This document shows, piece after piece, positions 1-10,458 of a stretch of DNA of 64,000 nucleotides. The notes under the pieces were generated by a model, which had not been told where the DNA came from, did not search any database, and was given only the letters and a program-made list of their open reading frames with translations. The translations under genes were made by a program, and so were the position numbers. Position 1 is the stretch's first letter; every line of letters starts with the position of its first letter. The stretch covers positions 988,921 through 1,052,920 of the forward strand of contig CAXAMN010026694.1 in assembly GCA_963970005.1 (NCBI GenBank). Reading direction: 5' to 3'. This DNA comes from Durusdinium trenchii. Its lineage: Eukaryota; Sar; Dinophyceae; Suessiales; Symbiodiniaceae.

Positions 1-944
1 TTGCACTTCAATAAAAAGAGCATTGCTGTTCAATGCATGTCACAATAACCGACAAGCGAGATCTTTTCAGCAGTGGGCCCAGCCGCAGACCTGGAAATTG
101 GAACTCAATCCAAACAACACAAGACTTGTCAACACCTGGCAAATGGAAGTCTGGGAGACTCACACATCACATCTCCATGCACAACACTCAAAGCGAAAAC
201 ATTCACTTGTTCTACACAACACTTTGGTTTGACTGATTGGGCGACAGCACCAGGACACATTTCCACCAAGTGGGCCCTGGAAACATGATTTACGTGCAAC
301 AATGACTGTACCAATTTTGAGCATTGAGATTGCCACACTGCTGCACGATTGATTTGATCTGGTTTGGGTGTTCTGGAGGCTGAGATATTTGCACGTTGCG
401 TCCAATGATATTTGCATACTGGTTGCATGCCCCGCATTCGACTTGCAAATGGTGTTGGAAGTTGTTTCATGATGACCAAATTCTGCAAGTCCGAAAGAAT
501 TGCGCATGACATTTCAGTCAATTTGGTGCAAGTTTGTCTTTCCAGGTGAGCGCCTAAGTGACATGAAGTCTCAGTCCCCAAACATGCACAAAAATGAACG
601 CGAAAAACGAAGACATCAAAGCACAAAGTGTGCAAACAACTGCACAACATGATGGGTTGACATGGGTAAGTGCAGGGATCAGTACAAGGACCACTGTCTA
701 CCACGCCCGGCTTTCATCACAGCTTGATCAGGTCACAATCCAAAAGGGTTTCACAAACAGCGGGAAATTATCAACGGTAATCCATTTCCACTGTGGCCAG
801 GGCACCCATGGAGTCCTGATGAACCGCTTGCAAACCATGTATCCGAGCGGAAACCTTGCAGTCACAAAAATGGGACCCACGAACCCGAATGCAAACATGC
901 ACTCGAAAACAAACGGCCAAACTTTTTTTGACACTCCTGAGGGA

Positions 945-1085
945 CACTCTTGTGAGACACTCTTGTGTGCGGTGCTCTGGTGGGACACTCTTGCAGAACA
1001 CTCTTGTGGGACATTCTCGTGCGACACTCTTGTGGGACACTCTTGCAGGACACTTTAAGGGAGATTCTTGCAGGACACTCTCGTT
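945..1085. repeat. tandem repeat, ~13-base GGGACACTCTTG unit
   Basis: About ten degenerate copies of a 12-14-base unit close to GGGACACTCTTGT follow one another. Open frames across it on both strands simply reflect the repeat. No coding role is visible. Confidence 0.85.
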
Positions 1086-1959
1086 GGCTCTATATTTTTG
1101 GTCTTGTAGAGGCAATCTAGTCACGGAGTTAGTGATGTCGTGTCCTGTCAGGAGAAGAATACTGTTGTAGTTACAAACGCCCTGACATCGAGCGCTTCAC
1201 CTCTCACAGCCGCTGCCGCGTGTGGATCAAATCTTGTCTTTCGTTCTGTGCTCCTGAGGTTTCGTCATGTTTTTTTTCTGCCACGCACCCTGAGGTGCCG
1301 GCGATGGTGTGGTTTTCACTAGTTGTTTGATTCGACCATCACTTTCACACCCTGACTGCACTACTCCCACTCCTCCAGTGTTCCCAGTGTGACTGACGTC
1401 TGATGGCCATGGCATCCAGAAATGCTCCATTGCCTACTCAACGTTATGCACGGCAGTTGATCAGCACGGTTGAACTCGGTTCAGACCCCGTTCTTGACGT
1501 GACTCCACATTGCCAGATGCACACATGGCCTCTCGGTGACTGGATTTGAACTTCACATTCTAAAGTGGAAGTTTGGCGGGTTTCATCACCCAGTTTGACT
1601 GACACAACAAAACACGCCACAAGAAAAGTTACCAATCATTCGAAGACTGTATATATGCATGCACTCGAAAACGCTACAAAACGCTTTGAAAAACTTCAAG
1701 ACTCAAACTGCAGTGTTGCGGTCAGGTTCCTTCACTTTCAGAACACAAACCAAACAACACAAAACAACAGAAACCAAGCAACAAGCACGAGCGAGGTGGC
1801 TATCCAAAACCAATGGATTTCTTCACCCCCCTCTTGGACAACTTCGCTCGGAACAACAGGCTGACATCATCAAGCTTTCTTCTTTCTCAACAAGAACAGA
1901 AGTTGTTCGACTTCTGAAAGAACCACGATCGCGACTGGTGCACCATGAGTAGAGATGCA

Positions 1960-2092
1960 GATGTGTGAAGGATGTAAAGATGAGCAGAGATGTGGATGCG
2001 CAGATGAATATGAGCAGAGATGTCGATGTGCAGATGTGAAGATGAGCAGAGATATGTGTGAGAATGTGATTGTGAAGATGTGAAGATGTAGG
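1960..2092. repeat. GATGTGCAGATGTGAAGATGAGCAGA-type minisatellite
   Basis: Imperfect repeats of GATG, GCAGAGATG and TGTGAAGATG words run for about 130 bases. The His/Leu/Ser-rich frame on the minus strand is a product of the repeat and is not a gene. Confidence 0.8.
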
Positions 2093-2111
2093 TTCTGCAG
2101 ATGTTTTTTTC

Positions 2112-2285
2112 ACGAAGAATCCGGAGATCGTGCGTGTCGAGCGCGCGAATCTGCAGGCAAGAGTGCGATTTGGTTTTGTCGCAGGCAACCCTCTGCGGAG
2201 ATCGTGCGTGTCGAGGGCGCGAAATGCAGGCGAGTGCGTTGGTTTTGCCACGGGCAACCCTCTGCAGAGATCGCGAATTTTTTTT
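2112..2285 (+). repeat. 71-base minisatellite, locus 1
   Basis: About two and a half units contain the words GAGATCGTGCGTGTCGAG, GCGCGAAATGCAGGCGAG and GGCAACCCTCTGCGGAG. The same unit forms an array at 47.23-47.62 kb. At both loci the array lies next to the same ~55-base T-tract motif, so array and motif behave as one composite repeat. Confidence 0.85.
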
Positions 2286-2332
2286 GCACGGGTGGAGACG
2301 CCATGTGTACAGGTCATCTTGTGCTACTTGCA
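2278..2332 (+). repeat. dispersed ~55-base T-tract motif, copy 1
   Basis: A run of T is followed by GCACGGGTGGAGACGCCATG and an ACAGGTCATCTTGTGCTACTTG-like tail. Five more diverged copies occur at 3663-3706, 33876-33925, 44195-44243 (minus), 47520-47575 and 48728-48790 (minus). Function is unknown. Confidence 0.75.
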
Positions 2333-2372
2333 GGTGAGTCATCGGCCAGGAGAAGAACACAGAACCCAACAA

Positions 2373-2420
2373 AACAAACAACCAACCAAACACCAACCAA
2401 ACAAACAAACAAACAAACAA
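2373..2420. repeat. AAC/AAAC simple repeat
   Basis: Low-complexity CAAACAAAC and CCAACCAAAC words, ending in five AAAC units. Confidence 0.85.
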
Positions 2421-3662
2421 AGCGAGCAACCAACCTGGCCAAGACTCAAGCGGGTCATGCAGACGTGAAACAACACGATAGAGGTGAAACAAGGGGCGTC
2501 GAATTGCGCAAAAAGGCCTCTCAGTGCAAGTTGTGCATGTCTCGACAATATCAAGGTCGGGCAGCAATCTTGCGAGGTGTTGGGGTGCCTTTGCGCGACC
2601 CGTGTAGAGCATGGTACTGGATAGCCAGGCTTCATCTCTGTGTATGCCTCATTGCTGCAAAGGCTGGAGAGGCTTGGACAACCAACTTCCTGGGTCACCA
2701 CTTGCGAGTGTGGATGGTAGGCAGGTATGCATCGGAATTCCACTGCGGAAGGAGTCCAATTGCTCCAAACAAGTAGGCTCATAGCTTCCAACAGTGCTGC
2801 CTGCGGTTGTATAATTGCGATGCGACTTATTGAGCAGCCAAGCGCCACTCGACCCTCGCTATGTGAGCAAGCAAGATGCAGGACGCAGCTCCCCCCCCCA
2901 GGGGGAGGGACATAGCGACCTTGCGGCGGTGCATCTCAAACAGTTGCCAAGAGAAAGGCGCGAAAAGGCAAGGTGGCAGTCACAAGTGGTTCCTTGGTGA
3001 AGCATGCACAGCCCCGATTCTACAGTGAAACAGCGTTAGCTCACAACAGGCTCTCACACTCGTCCGGTACGGTACGAAACCTTTCTCTCAAACCTCCGAA
3101 TACTTCGGAAAACTTCAAACGCTGCGCAAGCTGCTCTCAGACACTCGCACCCTTTTCTCACACTAGCCAAACGAATTGGCCTTGAGCCAAAACATATCCC
3201 GTAGCACTAAACTATACAAAGAATACACGAAAACATATTAAAAGTCTCTTAAAGCATCTCCACACACAAAGAACTCTTTCAAAACTTCCGACTACGCTAC
3301 AAGTCGCTTTCAAACAATTGAGAAACAAAATGTTGTGCTACCGCCAGGTTCCAAATCTTTCACAAACAAACTTAAACGAAATTTATGCATCGCAAACTGC
3401 AAGCATCGAGCGAGGTGGACATCCCGACATGGAATTTCTTCAAATTGCGAGACATCGATCACCCCATCTTGATCCAGTTGAACTGGTTCACGCAAAAGGT
3501 GGGAAGACCAAGGCGGCAAGTTCGACATGTGTGTAGGCACAGCTGTCAGGAATGTCCGCGCCGATGCCCCCTGACTGTTGAGCCAAAGCTACCGGAGTAC
3601 AGCAAGGGGGAACTCAAGGTCATCACTGGTTTTCCGTTTCTTGATGGCCCTGATTGTCATAT

Positions 3663-3706
3663 TTTTTTTTGAACGAGTGGAGGCGCTATGTGTGCAGGTC
3701 ATGCAC
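3663..3706 (+). repeat. dispersed T-tract motif, copy 2
   Basis: Nine T residues are followed by GAACGAGTGGAGGCGCTATG and TGTGCAGGTCATGCAC, a diverged copy of the motif at 2278. The phrase GATGGCCCTGATTGTCATA just upstream reappears at 10972-10990, at the outer edge of the second large direct repeat. Confidence 0.7.
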
Positions 3707-3735
3707 AAGTCACCTTAGTCGAGTTAAGAAGGAGT

Positions 3736-3745
3736 NNNNNNNNNN
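3736..3745. other. assembly gap (10 N)
   Basis: Ten N characters. The real gap size is unknown and continuity across it should not be assumed. Confidence 0.99.
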
Positions 3746-3795
3746 TACTTCTTGTTCTTCATGAAGCGGAGCAAGGTGCAATCGAATCAGGGCAT

Positions 3796-4473
3796 AAGAG
3801 CCCAGCGAGCAAACGGTTGCATGCGCTGTTGCAAGTACTGCTTAGCCATTTATCACCCTGTGAGTGCCGTAGCACCGCCAAAAAGGCAAGGATGAAAAAG
3901 ATGGAAAGGATGGCACAGTCCAAAATTGCAGCATTGCTACTGTGCTCTTACCACCAGTGAAAGTGTGCATCAAAAAGGCGCGAATTGTTAGCGAGGGAAT
4001 GGCCCTTTGACAGGGTCCATTCGTCACGATTTGCCTTTTTGCCAGCAGGTAGCCACGAATGCGGAACCAGGGAGGTGCCGTCAAAGGAAAACCACGGTCA
4101 CTCAGCTCGGTATTTCCAAAAAGCCGAGGATGAAGGACAGTGCGAGGTCACCGAAATGGTTCAAAAGAGGTGGCAAGGGAGAGGTGGCTCCCTTTCCTCC
4201 CCCAGAGGGGGAGGATCAATCAGAGCATGTCAGGCAAGTCAAGCACACAGTAAAGCGTGACATGCTCCAGATGTGGGCAGTCATCCTGGACAATTACTGC
4301 ACCTTGTGTTGCTTTTCATTTTCTATCAGCCTCTTTCCACCGCGGCCATCAGGAGCGGCCAAAACATGCATGTGCCCCATGAACTACGATGCTAAGTTAG
4401 GAGGTGAAACAGGGTGAGACGCCGTTTTCCTAATTCTGTACACTATACTCATCCAGAACCACTACACGGGTAG
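3796..4473. repeat. large direct repeat, copy 1
   Basis: This ~680-base sequence recurs in the same orientation at 10402-10970. Shared blocks include ATTTATCACCCTGTGAGTGC, CACCAGTGAAAGTGTGCATC, CTCCCCCAGAGGGGGAGG, CCGCGGCCATCAGGAGCGGC and GAGACGCCGTTTTCC. Copy 1 carries about 130 bases (near 4056-4187) missing from copy 2. The pair flanks the minus-strand P-LRR module, as long terminal repeats or an unequal-exchange duplication would. No primer-binding site or target-site duplication was identified. Confidence 0.8.
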
Positions 4474-4728
4474 CAGGCTGGGACTGGCTAACTACTCAGT
4501 GTCGACGAAGGCAGCTAGCACTGTGTCATTGGCTGGTGCGTACAGGACCAGCACACGGGTGTTGGTCAGCAGCCTACTTTGCTTATGTAGTCATGCTTGA
4601 TAAACCGAAGTGCGCTTGCAGCTTTCAAAAAGACATCACGAGATGTGATTGGGATATGATTGGGGTCTAGCCAGCACACGGGCGCAAGCAGTGACGCAAG
4701 ACATCCGCGAGCACATCGACACCAGCCC
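4474..4728. other. spacer downstream of the LRR gene
   Basis: Between the direct repeat and the end of the minus-strand LRR gene I see no frame or structure beyond a repeated CCAGCACACGGG word (4549 and 4672). Confidence 0.5.
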
Positions 4729-6129
4729 TTAATCGAGGGCAGCAAAAGAGTCATCTGCCCATTGATCCTCGTCTTCTTGAGTGCGTGGCAACCATCGAAC
4801 CCAATTCGGCATATCTAAGTTGTCACAGCGAAGAAAAGCATTTCCTCGAGAATAGGTGCCCCGCCAGGTCACACTTTGGCCATTTCTCTGAAAGCGACAG
4901 AGCTGTGTGCACCCCGCAAAAGCTCGTCGTGCAATATAGAGCAATGTGGGAGGCACGTGCACCTCTGTTAGGGAGGCACATTTGAGGAAGGCTTCCTGTC
5001 GAATCATCCTCAGTACACCAGGGAGTTTTAAAGTTTGCAAGTGTTTGCAGTGCGCAAAGGTACCTCCCATGATTTCTATGATTTCAGTTCGTGAGAGATC
5101 TACTAATTGCAGCTGCATACACCGTTCGCAGGCACTCGGCCCCATCCAATTAAACTCTGGAGGTAGGGTCAATGCGGTTAAGCCAGCTTCCATGAAGCAG
5201 CATTCCGGCAAACATTGCGTCCGGCCGTTCGGCCGGTGCTCCGTCAGCTCGAAATTGATTTGACGCAGCACTGTACATTTACGAAAGGCACGAGGCATGA
5301 GTTCTGCGTGTGGAGCGAGCTGATTGGTGGCATCATGAGTAGTCCCAGTCTGCAGAAGCGCACAGCACTCTTCAAAGACCTGTGCTCCAAACTGCTTGCA
5401 TCCTGGTGCAATGACTCTGCGCAATGCATAGCAGCGGTGAAAGGCTTGCGTTTGCAGGCTGATTACAGCGCTGTCCAGATGTACAATTTGGAGGTGCTGA
5501 CAGCTGCGCCAAGCCCCCTCCCCTATTATACGGTAGCCTGCATCAACTTGCACATGCCGCACGTTTGCCACATGCGAAAAGGCCTGCGGGAAAACTCTAT
5601 CGATATAGTAGAACGGGACTTGCAGGGCTTTGGCTTCCCCTTGCATTTGCCCCTTATGCTCGGCTTGCTCAAAGCAGGGGCTGACAACAACAGTAAAGCA
5701 GTTGCAATCTCGCAACGTGTGCCAGATTGGGTCAACTAGCTTCTGTTGCGAGTTGCGACAAACAAAGCTTAGTTCGCACCCAAAGGTGCTGCTTTCACCT
5801 ATCACAGGCAGTTGTTCCATGACTGCATTTTCAAATTCTTGCAGTCGGTCGAACTCCTGAATTTCAATTGTTAGCTGGGCTTCATCGCCAGCTAATGTGG
5901 TCAAGACCAAATGCACAGTCAGTGCCCTTTCTTCACTCCACTGCGAAGTAGACACTGAGATATGGTCAGCAATCATGGCAGTCTCCCCTCTATATGACTT
6001 TGCACTCTTTTCTTCGAGCCCAAAGGGATTGCGTCTACTTACATTTTGCTTGTGCTCCAACTTGTGACTCGCTTGTGACTCGCTTTTGCTAATAGCTTGT
6101 TCTGTGTGTAGTGGATAGGACAACTGCAC
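4729..6129 (-). CDS. BspA-type leucine-rich repeat protein, second in the module
   Basis: An intact 466-codon frame. Residues ~65-150 form a conserved N-terminal block (starting near LTTLAGDEAQLTIEI) with a beta-grasp, ubiquitin-like pattern; that fold is my inference. Residues ~165-440 are tandem LRR_5/BspA-like repeats of the form IGEGAWRSCQHLQIVHL, each with an AF..C..L core. The frame opens at GTG; the first in-frame ATG is about 52 codons in (near 5974) and fits the family start better, because the other LRR copies begin just before the LTLAG block. The C-terminus (RTQEDEDQWADD) closely matches the broken third LRR of the other module (42141-43205). Such repeats usually mediate protein binding. 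No signal peptide or membrane segment is seen. Confidence 0.8.
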   Translation of the reverse strand: MQLSYPLHTEQAISKSESQASHKLEHKQNVSRRNPFGLEEKSAKSYRGETAMIADHISVSTSQWSEERALTVHLVLTTLAGDEAQLTIEIQEFDRLQEFENAVMEQLPVIGESSTFGCELSFVCRNSQQKLVDPIWHTLRDCNCFTVVVSPCFEQAEHKGQMQGEAKALQVPFYYIDRVFPQAFSHVANVRHVQVDAGYRIIGEGAWRSCQHLQIVHLDSAVISLQTQAFHRCYALRRVIAPGCKQFGAQVFEECCALLQTGTTHDATNQLAPHAELMPRAFRKCTVLRQINFELTEHRPNGRTQCLPECCFMEAGLTALTLPPEFNWMGPSACERCMQLQLVDLSRTEIIEIMGGTFAHCKHLQTLKLPGVLRMIRQEAFLKCASLTEVHVPPTLLYIARRAFAGCTQLCRFQRNGQSVTWRGTYSRGNAFLRCDNLDMPNWVRWLPRTQEDEDQWADDSFAALD

Positions 6130-6159
6130 GGGCAGTCATCTGATCGTTGAAAATTTTTT

Positions 6160-7500
6160 TCAAACAGCCAAACCACAGATTCCTCCAGGAACGACTAGGG
6201 CCTGACACCCATCGAAAGCATTAGCTGCAACTTGGACGCCGTGCTGGCTTGCTCTGTCACTGCGTTGTGTGAGACATATCAGACTGCTGCACTCCGCAAA
6301 GGCACGGTACCCAATGCTGCTTACAAACGGCGGAAGTGCTATTGTACAAAGCGAAACACAAGCTTCAAAGGCTTCAGCGCCTATTTCTGTGAGATGTTTT
6401 GGCAGGGTGATCTGCGCCAAGGCTCGACAGTGTGCGAATACTTGCACTTGCACTATTCTCACTCGCGTGTGTGAAAGGTCAATGGCAATTAATTGCTGGC
6501 ATTGTGCAAAGGCCTTACGACCTATAAACTCAGTTGCTTGCGAAAGGTGGATGTCTTGAATGCCTGACGAATGGAAGCACCCCGTTGGCAATCCTTCTGG
6601 TGGGGATGTTAGTTCTTGAATCCCGGTAGTGGCTCTGGTCCGGGGAAGACCTATTTGCGCTAGCCTTATGCAACCTTCAAAGGCATAGGGTGAGATTGTG
6701 GCACCACAGGCTAATCTGCAGGGGCGAACTGTAAGCACTCCCACCTGTTCTAGAGCACAACATTCTGCAAAAAGTCGAGCACCTAAGAATAGGCACCCTG
6801 GCATCACCACTGTGGTAAGTGCATAACATCCTTGAAATACAGATTTCGCCACTGTAACCACAGAGCTGGGCAGTTTAACTATGGTAAGCGTGTGGCAGTA
6901 TCGCCATGCCTGTCGCTCAATGGTATGATATCCCGCCTCGACTTGGACACGCCGAAGCCGCGCTACGGCAAAGAATGCTTTGGCAGGAAGAATGCCGGTC
7001 CCATTCATCGGAACCGAGATTGCTTTGGGGTGGTCCGCATATTCTTCCCTTCTGATTTGTTCCTTCGAGGATATTACTCGGAGGCTATTCCAGACAGTGA
7101 GTTGGTAGCGGTTGTTCTCCCAAAGCTTCTCATGAATGGGGTCACTGAGGGGGCTGTCGGCCTCATCTGACAGAAGTGCCAGCTCACACCCAAAGGTGTC
7201 AAGGCCATACTTGTTGGCCAATAGCTCTACTAGGTAGTCTTCAAGCATTTCCCAATGATGGTAAATGCTCAGTGGGACAGTAGTTTCAATTTCATTTCCT
7301 GCTAACGTGACAAGCCTCAAGGGACAGCGGCAAATGCCTGCCAACTGATCTGCATCGCTGTCTCTGGTATCCATGAGGGATGGTGTTGCAGTAGTAGTTA
7401 GGGCTGGTTTGAGCCAATGGCCGCCACCTTTTATTGCATTGGTTCTGACTGACCGGTTCGTGCTGGTGGTTCCTTTTGTTCCTCTTCGATTTGGTCGCAT
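6160..7500 (-). CDS. BspA-type leucine-rich repeat protein, first in the module
   Basis: An intact 446-codon frame from ATG to TGA. A ~55-residue Thr/Asn/Lys-rich leader precedes the conserved N-terminal block (residues ~55-145, containing LVTLAGNEIETTV and TFGCELALL). BspA-type leucine-rich repeats follow (~165-430), for example AFFAVARLRRVQVEAGYHTI and AFEACVSLCTIALP. The first 70 bases overlap the end of gene P. A start at the internal ATG near 7373, just after P's stop, would remove the overlap and the unusual leader. It has the same domain plan as the other four LRR genes or gene fragments here and is probably a protein-binding scaffold. Its short spacing to P and to the next LRR gene suggests a shared transcript. 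Confidence 0.8.
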   Translation of the reverse strand: MRPNRRGTKGTTSTNRSVRTNAIKGGGHWLKPALTTTATPSLMDTRDSDADQLAGICRCPLRLVTLAGNEIETTVPLSIYHHWEMLEDYLVELLANKYGLDTFGCELALLSDEADSPLSDPIHEKLWENNRYQLTVWNSLRVISSKEQIRREEYADHPKAISVPMNGTGILPAKAFFAVARLRRVQVEAGYHTIERQAWRYCHTLTIVKLPSSVVTVAKSVFQGCYALTTVVMPGCLFLGARLFAECCALEQVGVLTVRPCRLACGATISPYAFEGCIRLAQIGLPRTRATTGIQELTSPPEGLPTGCFHSSGIQDIHLSQATEFIGRKAFAQCQQLIAIDLSHTRVRIVQVQVFAHCRALAQITLPKHLTEIGAEAFEACVSLCTIALPPFVSSIGYRAFAECSSLICLTQRSDRASQHGVQVAANAFDGCQALVVPGGICGLAV

Positions 7501-9200
7501 TCTGTCGCTTGGATGGGGTTGGTATGGTCCATTGACCCGTAAAACTCTTCAAAAGCCGATCCTGTACGTTCATTATACAGGACCTCCATGTCTTGCAAAT
7601 ATTGCGAGTGGCAAAACCACCCGACCCTGCGACACCACTCCGCCTCTGTGATGGCATTGTGCTTTGGGGACGCATAGGGCCGCTCTACTTTGTCTTTGAG
7701 GCCAACCGGGCATCCTCCCTGATAGTATTTCTGGAGCAACTCTTGAGGGGTGTAAGTCAGGGTCCCTTTTTTGGCAAGAAGTAGCCAGTTTGGCCTTGAG
7801 AGAACCACCGCTAGTCCTGTGAGGAGCCATCTGGAGATGATCTCATACTTATTGCCAATGGAACGAGCTGCATAGGCGTCTTTAGCTCGGAGGAGGAGGC
7901 TTTGCCTGAAGGAGAAACACCCTTGTCCGTCCGGCGGTACATACTTGTCATCTTCAACTTCTTCTGTTTCTTCTTCCACTTGATTCGCTCTATCGAGTGC
8001 GCCAGAACCATCTTCTTGCTTTGTCAAGGGAGACTTTGTTTGTGTGGGGGGTAGCACAGCTTGCCGTACGTCCGGCCACACTGGTACCTCTATTCGAAGA
8101 GTGCTCTTATAGGTAGATTGAAAGGAGACTATTTGGCCCAGGTTCCCATCTAGCAGACCTTGCTCGTAAGCAACAGCAAGGCTGGGAGTATCCGGGAGGG
8201 TCGCACCATAGGAGGTGTTTGGACGACACTCATTCTCATAGGTGCCTACCACTATGTACGGGCTGTTTGCCTCGCTTTCCCTATTGTGCTTGTAGTTCCC
8301 TTTTTCTTGAGTGGCTTCTGTGAAGTGCAAGTCTGTTCTCATACGAGCTATTAGTTTGTGCACTAGCTGGATCGGAAAATACACATGCAAGTGATGGATA
8401 GGGAGGTCTGGCGTGCCCAGGCGTTGATTGCGGCCGAAGGACATTACTACTGCTTGCGTTAGTGCTAATGTTTTGCCTGTGGCCTCTAGATCCGGCACGC
8501 CTCCTTCTTCCTTGGCTTTCTGCACTGGACGCCCGTTGGCTTCTTCAATTTTGGCTTCGCAGGCTTTGGCACAGAAGGATAGGAGGCCATACAACCAGTA
8601 TTTCGGCTCAGCATATAGCGTTAGCCCTAGCTCGTCCGCCTGCTTGTTTGCGCTGGGGACCGACTTTAGGAAGTGGAAGAGCGACGCTGGCCGTCTGGCC
8701 AACTCCCCTGCAATATTGTTGAAATCATGGATGATACTTGTCATTACTTCCCTTGGCAATCGTCGAAACTCAACTCCTCGGAAGTTGAGCTCGGCAACAC
8801 GACGGAATAAGGTTACTCTTAGCATAACACCGATGTGGCGGAGCTGTACACTGAGGCGCGCTAAGGGCCACTCCTGTGGCAAGTTGGCATACAGGCTGAG
8901 CGGAGGCGCAACCGGGGCCAAGGCTGTAGACTCCTCAAAAGCGCTAGAGTCTGCAGGGGCACTGTGTCTTAACGCTTGCATTTGGTACCGAAGTACCGTG
9001 TGCATTGCTCTTTGCTCCGCTAGGTGAGTGATATCCGCATCAACCGTTCCCGCTCGGTCATCTGTTTCCTCAAGAAAGATTTCCGTCATGGGAGCTTCGT
9101 CTTTCCTGGGCATGTGCGCCCCAGAGTCGCTTGTGGCCGCTGCTGGCATCTTCGGATTCATGACCGCGGTGGCCGTGGGTCTCGTAGCCGCAATGCTCAA
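7431..9200 (-). CDS. conserved protein P of the P-LRR module, function unknown
   Basis: I do not recognise a family. The 589-codon frame is supported by a broken relative at 37.79-39.57 kb and fragments at 11.9-12.44 kb. Shared blocks are SLYANLPQEWPLARL, HHLHVYFPIQLV, LPDTPSLAVAYE with IGQIVSF-like text, and LRIEVPVWPDV. The relative ends in a hydrophobic segment absent here. An acidic stretch around residue ~410 (EEETEEVEDD) separates a core from the C-terminal third. The annotated first codon is TTG; the first in-frame ATG is about 13 codons in. Upstream, a G9 run (9214-9222, a C run on the coding strand) lies where the frame shifts into a Pro/Ser/Glu-rich region, so the true N-terminus may be longer. 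It always precedes LRR genes. Confidence 0.7.
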   Translation of the reverse strand: MSIAATRPTATAVMNPKMPAAATSDSGAHMPRKDEAPMTEIFLEETDDRAGTVDADITHLAEQRAMHTVLRYQMQALRHSAPADSSAFEESTALAPVAPPLSLYANLPQEWPLARLSVQLRHIGVMLRVTLFRRVAELNFRGVEFRRLPREVMTSIIHDFNNIAGELARRPASLFHFLKSVPSANKQADELGLTLYAEPKYWLYGLLSFCAKACEAKIEEANGRPVQKAKEEGGVPDLEATGKTLALTQAVVMSFGRNQRLGTPDLPIHHLHVYFPIQLVHKLIARMRTDLHFTEATQEKGNYKHNRESEANSPYIVVGTYENECRPNTSYGATLPDTPSLAVAYEQGLLDGNLGQIVSFQSTYKSTLRIEVPVWPDVRQAVLPPTQTKSPLTKQEDGSGALDRANQVEEETEEVEDDKYVPPDGQGCFSFRQSLLLRAKDAYAARSIGNKYEIISRWLLTGLAVVLSRPNWLLLAKKGTLTYTPQELLQKYYQGGCPVGLKDKVERPYASPKHNAITEAEWCRRVGWFCHSQYLQDMEVLYNERTGSAFEEFYGSMDHTNPIQATECDQIEEEQKEPPARTGQSEPMQ

Positions 9201-10458
9201 CAGTCCAGTCGCAGGGGGGGGGCGGCACGTTCAGTCTGGATTGGAGTGCGTCAATCATTGCATGTTCAGGTGCCCTCCCCTTTTGTTGCTCAGTCACTTC
9301 AGGTGCCTTGGAATGAGTTGACGGGAGTTCTTGCAGCTTGGGCTGCGCAGCGGCCTGTGGGGCAGGGGCATCGATAACCTCCTCTCCTGTGTCACTTGTG
9401 GGGCGGGTTGGGCTACGATGAGCCGTAGACTGGCTTTCTGGGTCCACCCCTTGTGGCGGAGCTGCAGAGACTGCCGGCAGGCTAGATGCCCAACGACTGC
9501 GCCTCGTTGCTCTCTCCGGTAGAGCTCTGCCGGCGTTGGCTTTGGTGGGAGGCGCAAGAGGGCTGCCACACGGGTGACCACCCTCTCCCTCAGCGTCCGT
9601 GGCGGACATGGTCGGATGCAGTAGAGGCTTCCTTTGGTTATCTATTTCGTGAGCTTGTACAGCAGGCACAGACCTTTTTGTCCCTGCCTGGCGGCGACTA
9701 GTGCGCTTCCTCCTCTGCGGTCAGCGCTTGGGGAGAGTGGGGAGAGGTCGGGGCACCCCTGGCTGGCATCGCCTCATTGCTACCTTCTAGCTCGATCACC
9801 TCATCAGTAGTGCCGCTTTCCGTTTCTGCGGCTAGTGCTTCCTCTGTTAACGGCCTCTGTGCCGGGGTCTGGCCGGTTGTTTCGGTCGCCGGACTCGTTG
9901 GGGAGGCGCTGAGCCGTCTTTCTTCATTTGTGCCCTCAATGCTTGCTGGGACCATAGTCTCGACATGGGAATCACTTGCCGAGGGTCCCCGTGCATCCTT
10001 CTGTGAGTCTGCTTGCTCCTCACATCAGTGCTGCCAATTGTGATTGGGGAGACTGGAGAGCCTGGTTGTTGGCTGCGGCTGGAAGGTTCCGGTGCTTCAC
10101 TCGGGGATGTGTTGTTTTCACCATCCACTGAGCTGGTCTCCGTGAGGCTGACTTCCGCCTGTATCGCTCTGGATAGGTGATCCTGTGACGGGCCTCCACC
10201 TTGATTGCCTTGATTGTCTTGATTGCCTGGATTGCTTTCTTGATTGCTTTCTGGCACGCGTTGCCAGTAGCCCTTTGCAGCAGGCCTGGCGGGGGGGAAG
10301 GCGGAGTGGAGAGGAAGGTTGATCCAGCTCAATGATCCATCTCCATGCATCATGAAAGTAGATCTTGTGGAGTGATTCAAAGCTGTACTCTTTGGCCTCA
10401 TTGGCAGAAGAGCCCGACGAGCAACCGGTTGCATGTGTTGCAAGGTCTGCTTAGGCAT
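9201..10458 (-). pseudogene. low-complexity region upstream of P (frame-broken N-terminal extension?)
   Basis: Three overlapping minus-strand frames (9847-10458, 9698-9955, 9070-9669) share a Pro/Ser/Thr/Glu/Gln-rich disordered composition, with Asn/Gln repeats from a TTGATTGCC-like tandem repeat near 10200-10250. No domain is visible. They read in series toward P and are separated by frame changes, one at a G9 run. This could be the decayed disordered N-terminus of P or a separate gene. Confidence that it is coding is low. Confidence 0.35.

Larger units (their letters stand above)
1..3735. other. gene-poor repeat-rich interval
   Basis: I see no supportable gene here. Open frames are short, occur on both strands and resemble no protein family I know. 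The stretch holds a 13-base tandem repeat (945-1085), a GATG-rich minisatellite (1960-2092), a 71-base repeat array (2112-2285), an AAC/AAAC simple repeat (2373-2420), a C run near 2890-2898 and two copies of a dispersed ~55-base motif (2278-2332, 3663-3706). Confidence 0.6.

Noticed and set aside
1823..2612. 241- and 164-codon minus-strand frames over 1.8-2.6 kb
   Set aside because: They translate the GATG minisatellite, the 71-base array and the AAAC repeat; low-complexity artefacts.
5215..5739. 174-codon plus-strand frame opposite an LRR gene
   Set aside because: Antisense shadow of the repeat protein; its Leu/Cys/Ala text mirrors LRR codons.
9024..9377. Plus-strand frames opposite the region upstream of P
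   Set aside because: Shadows of the GC-rich, low-complexity minus-strand frames; no protein features.
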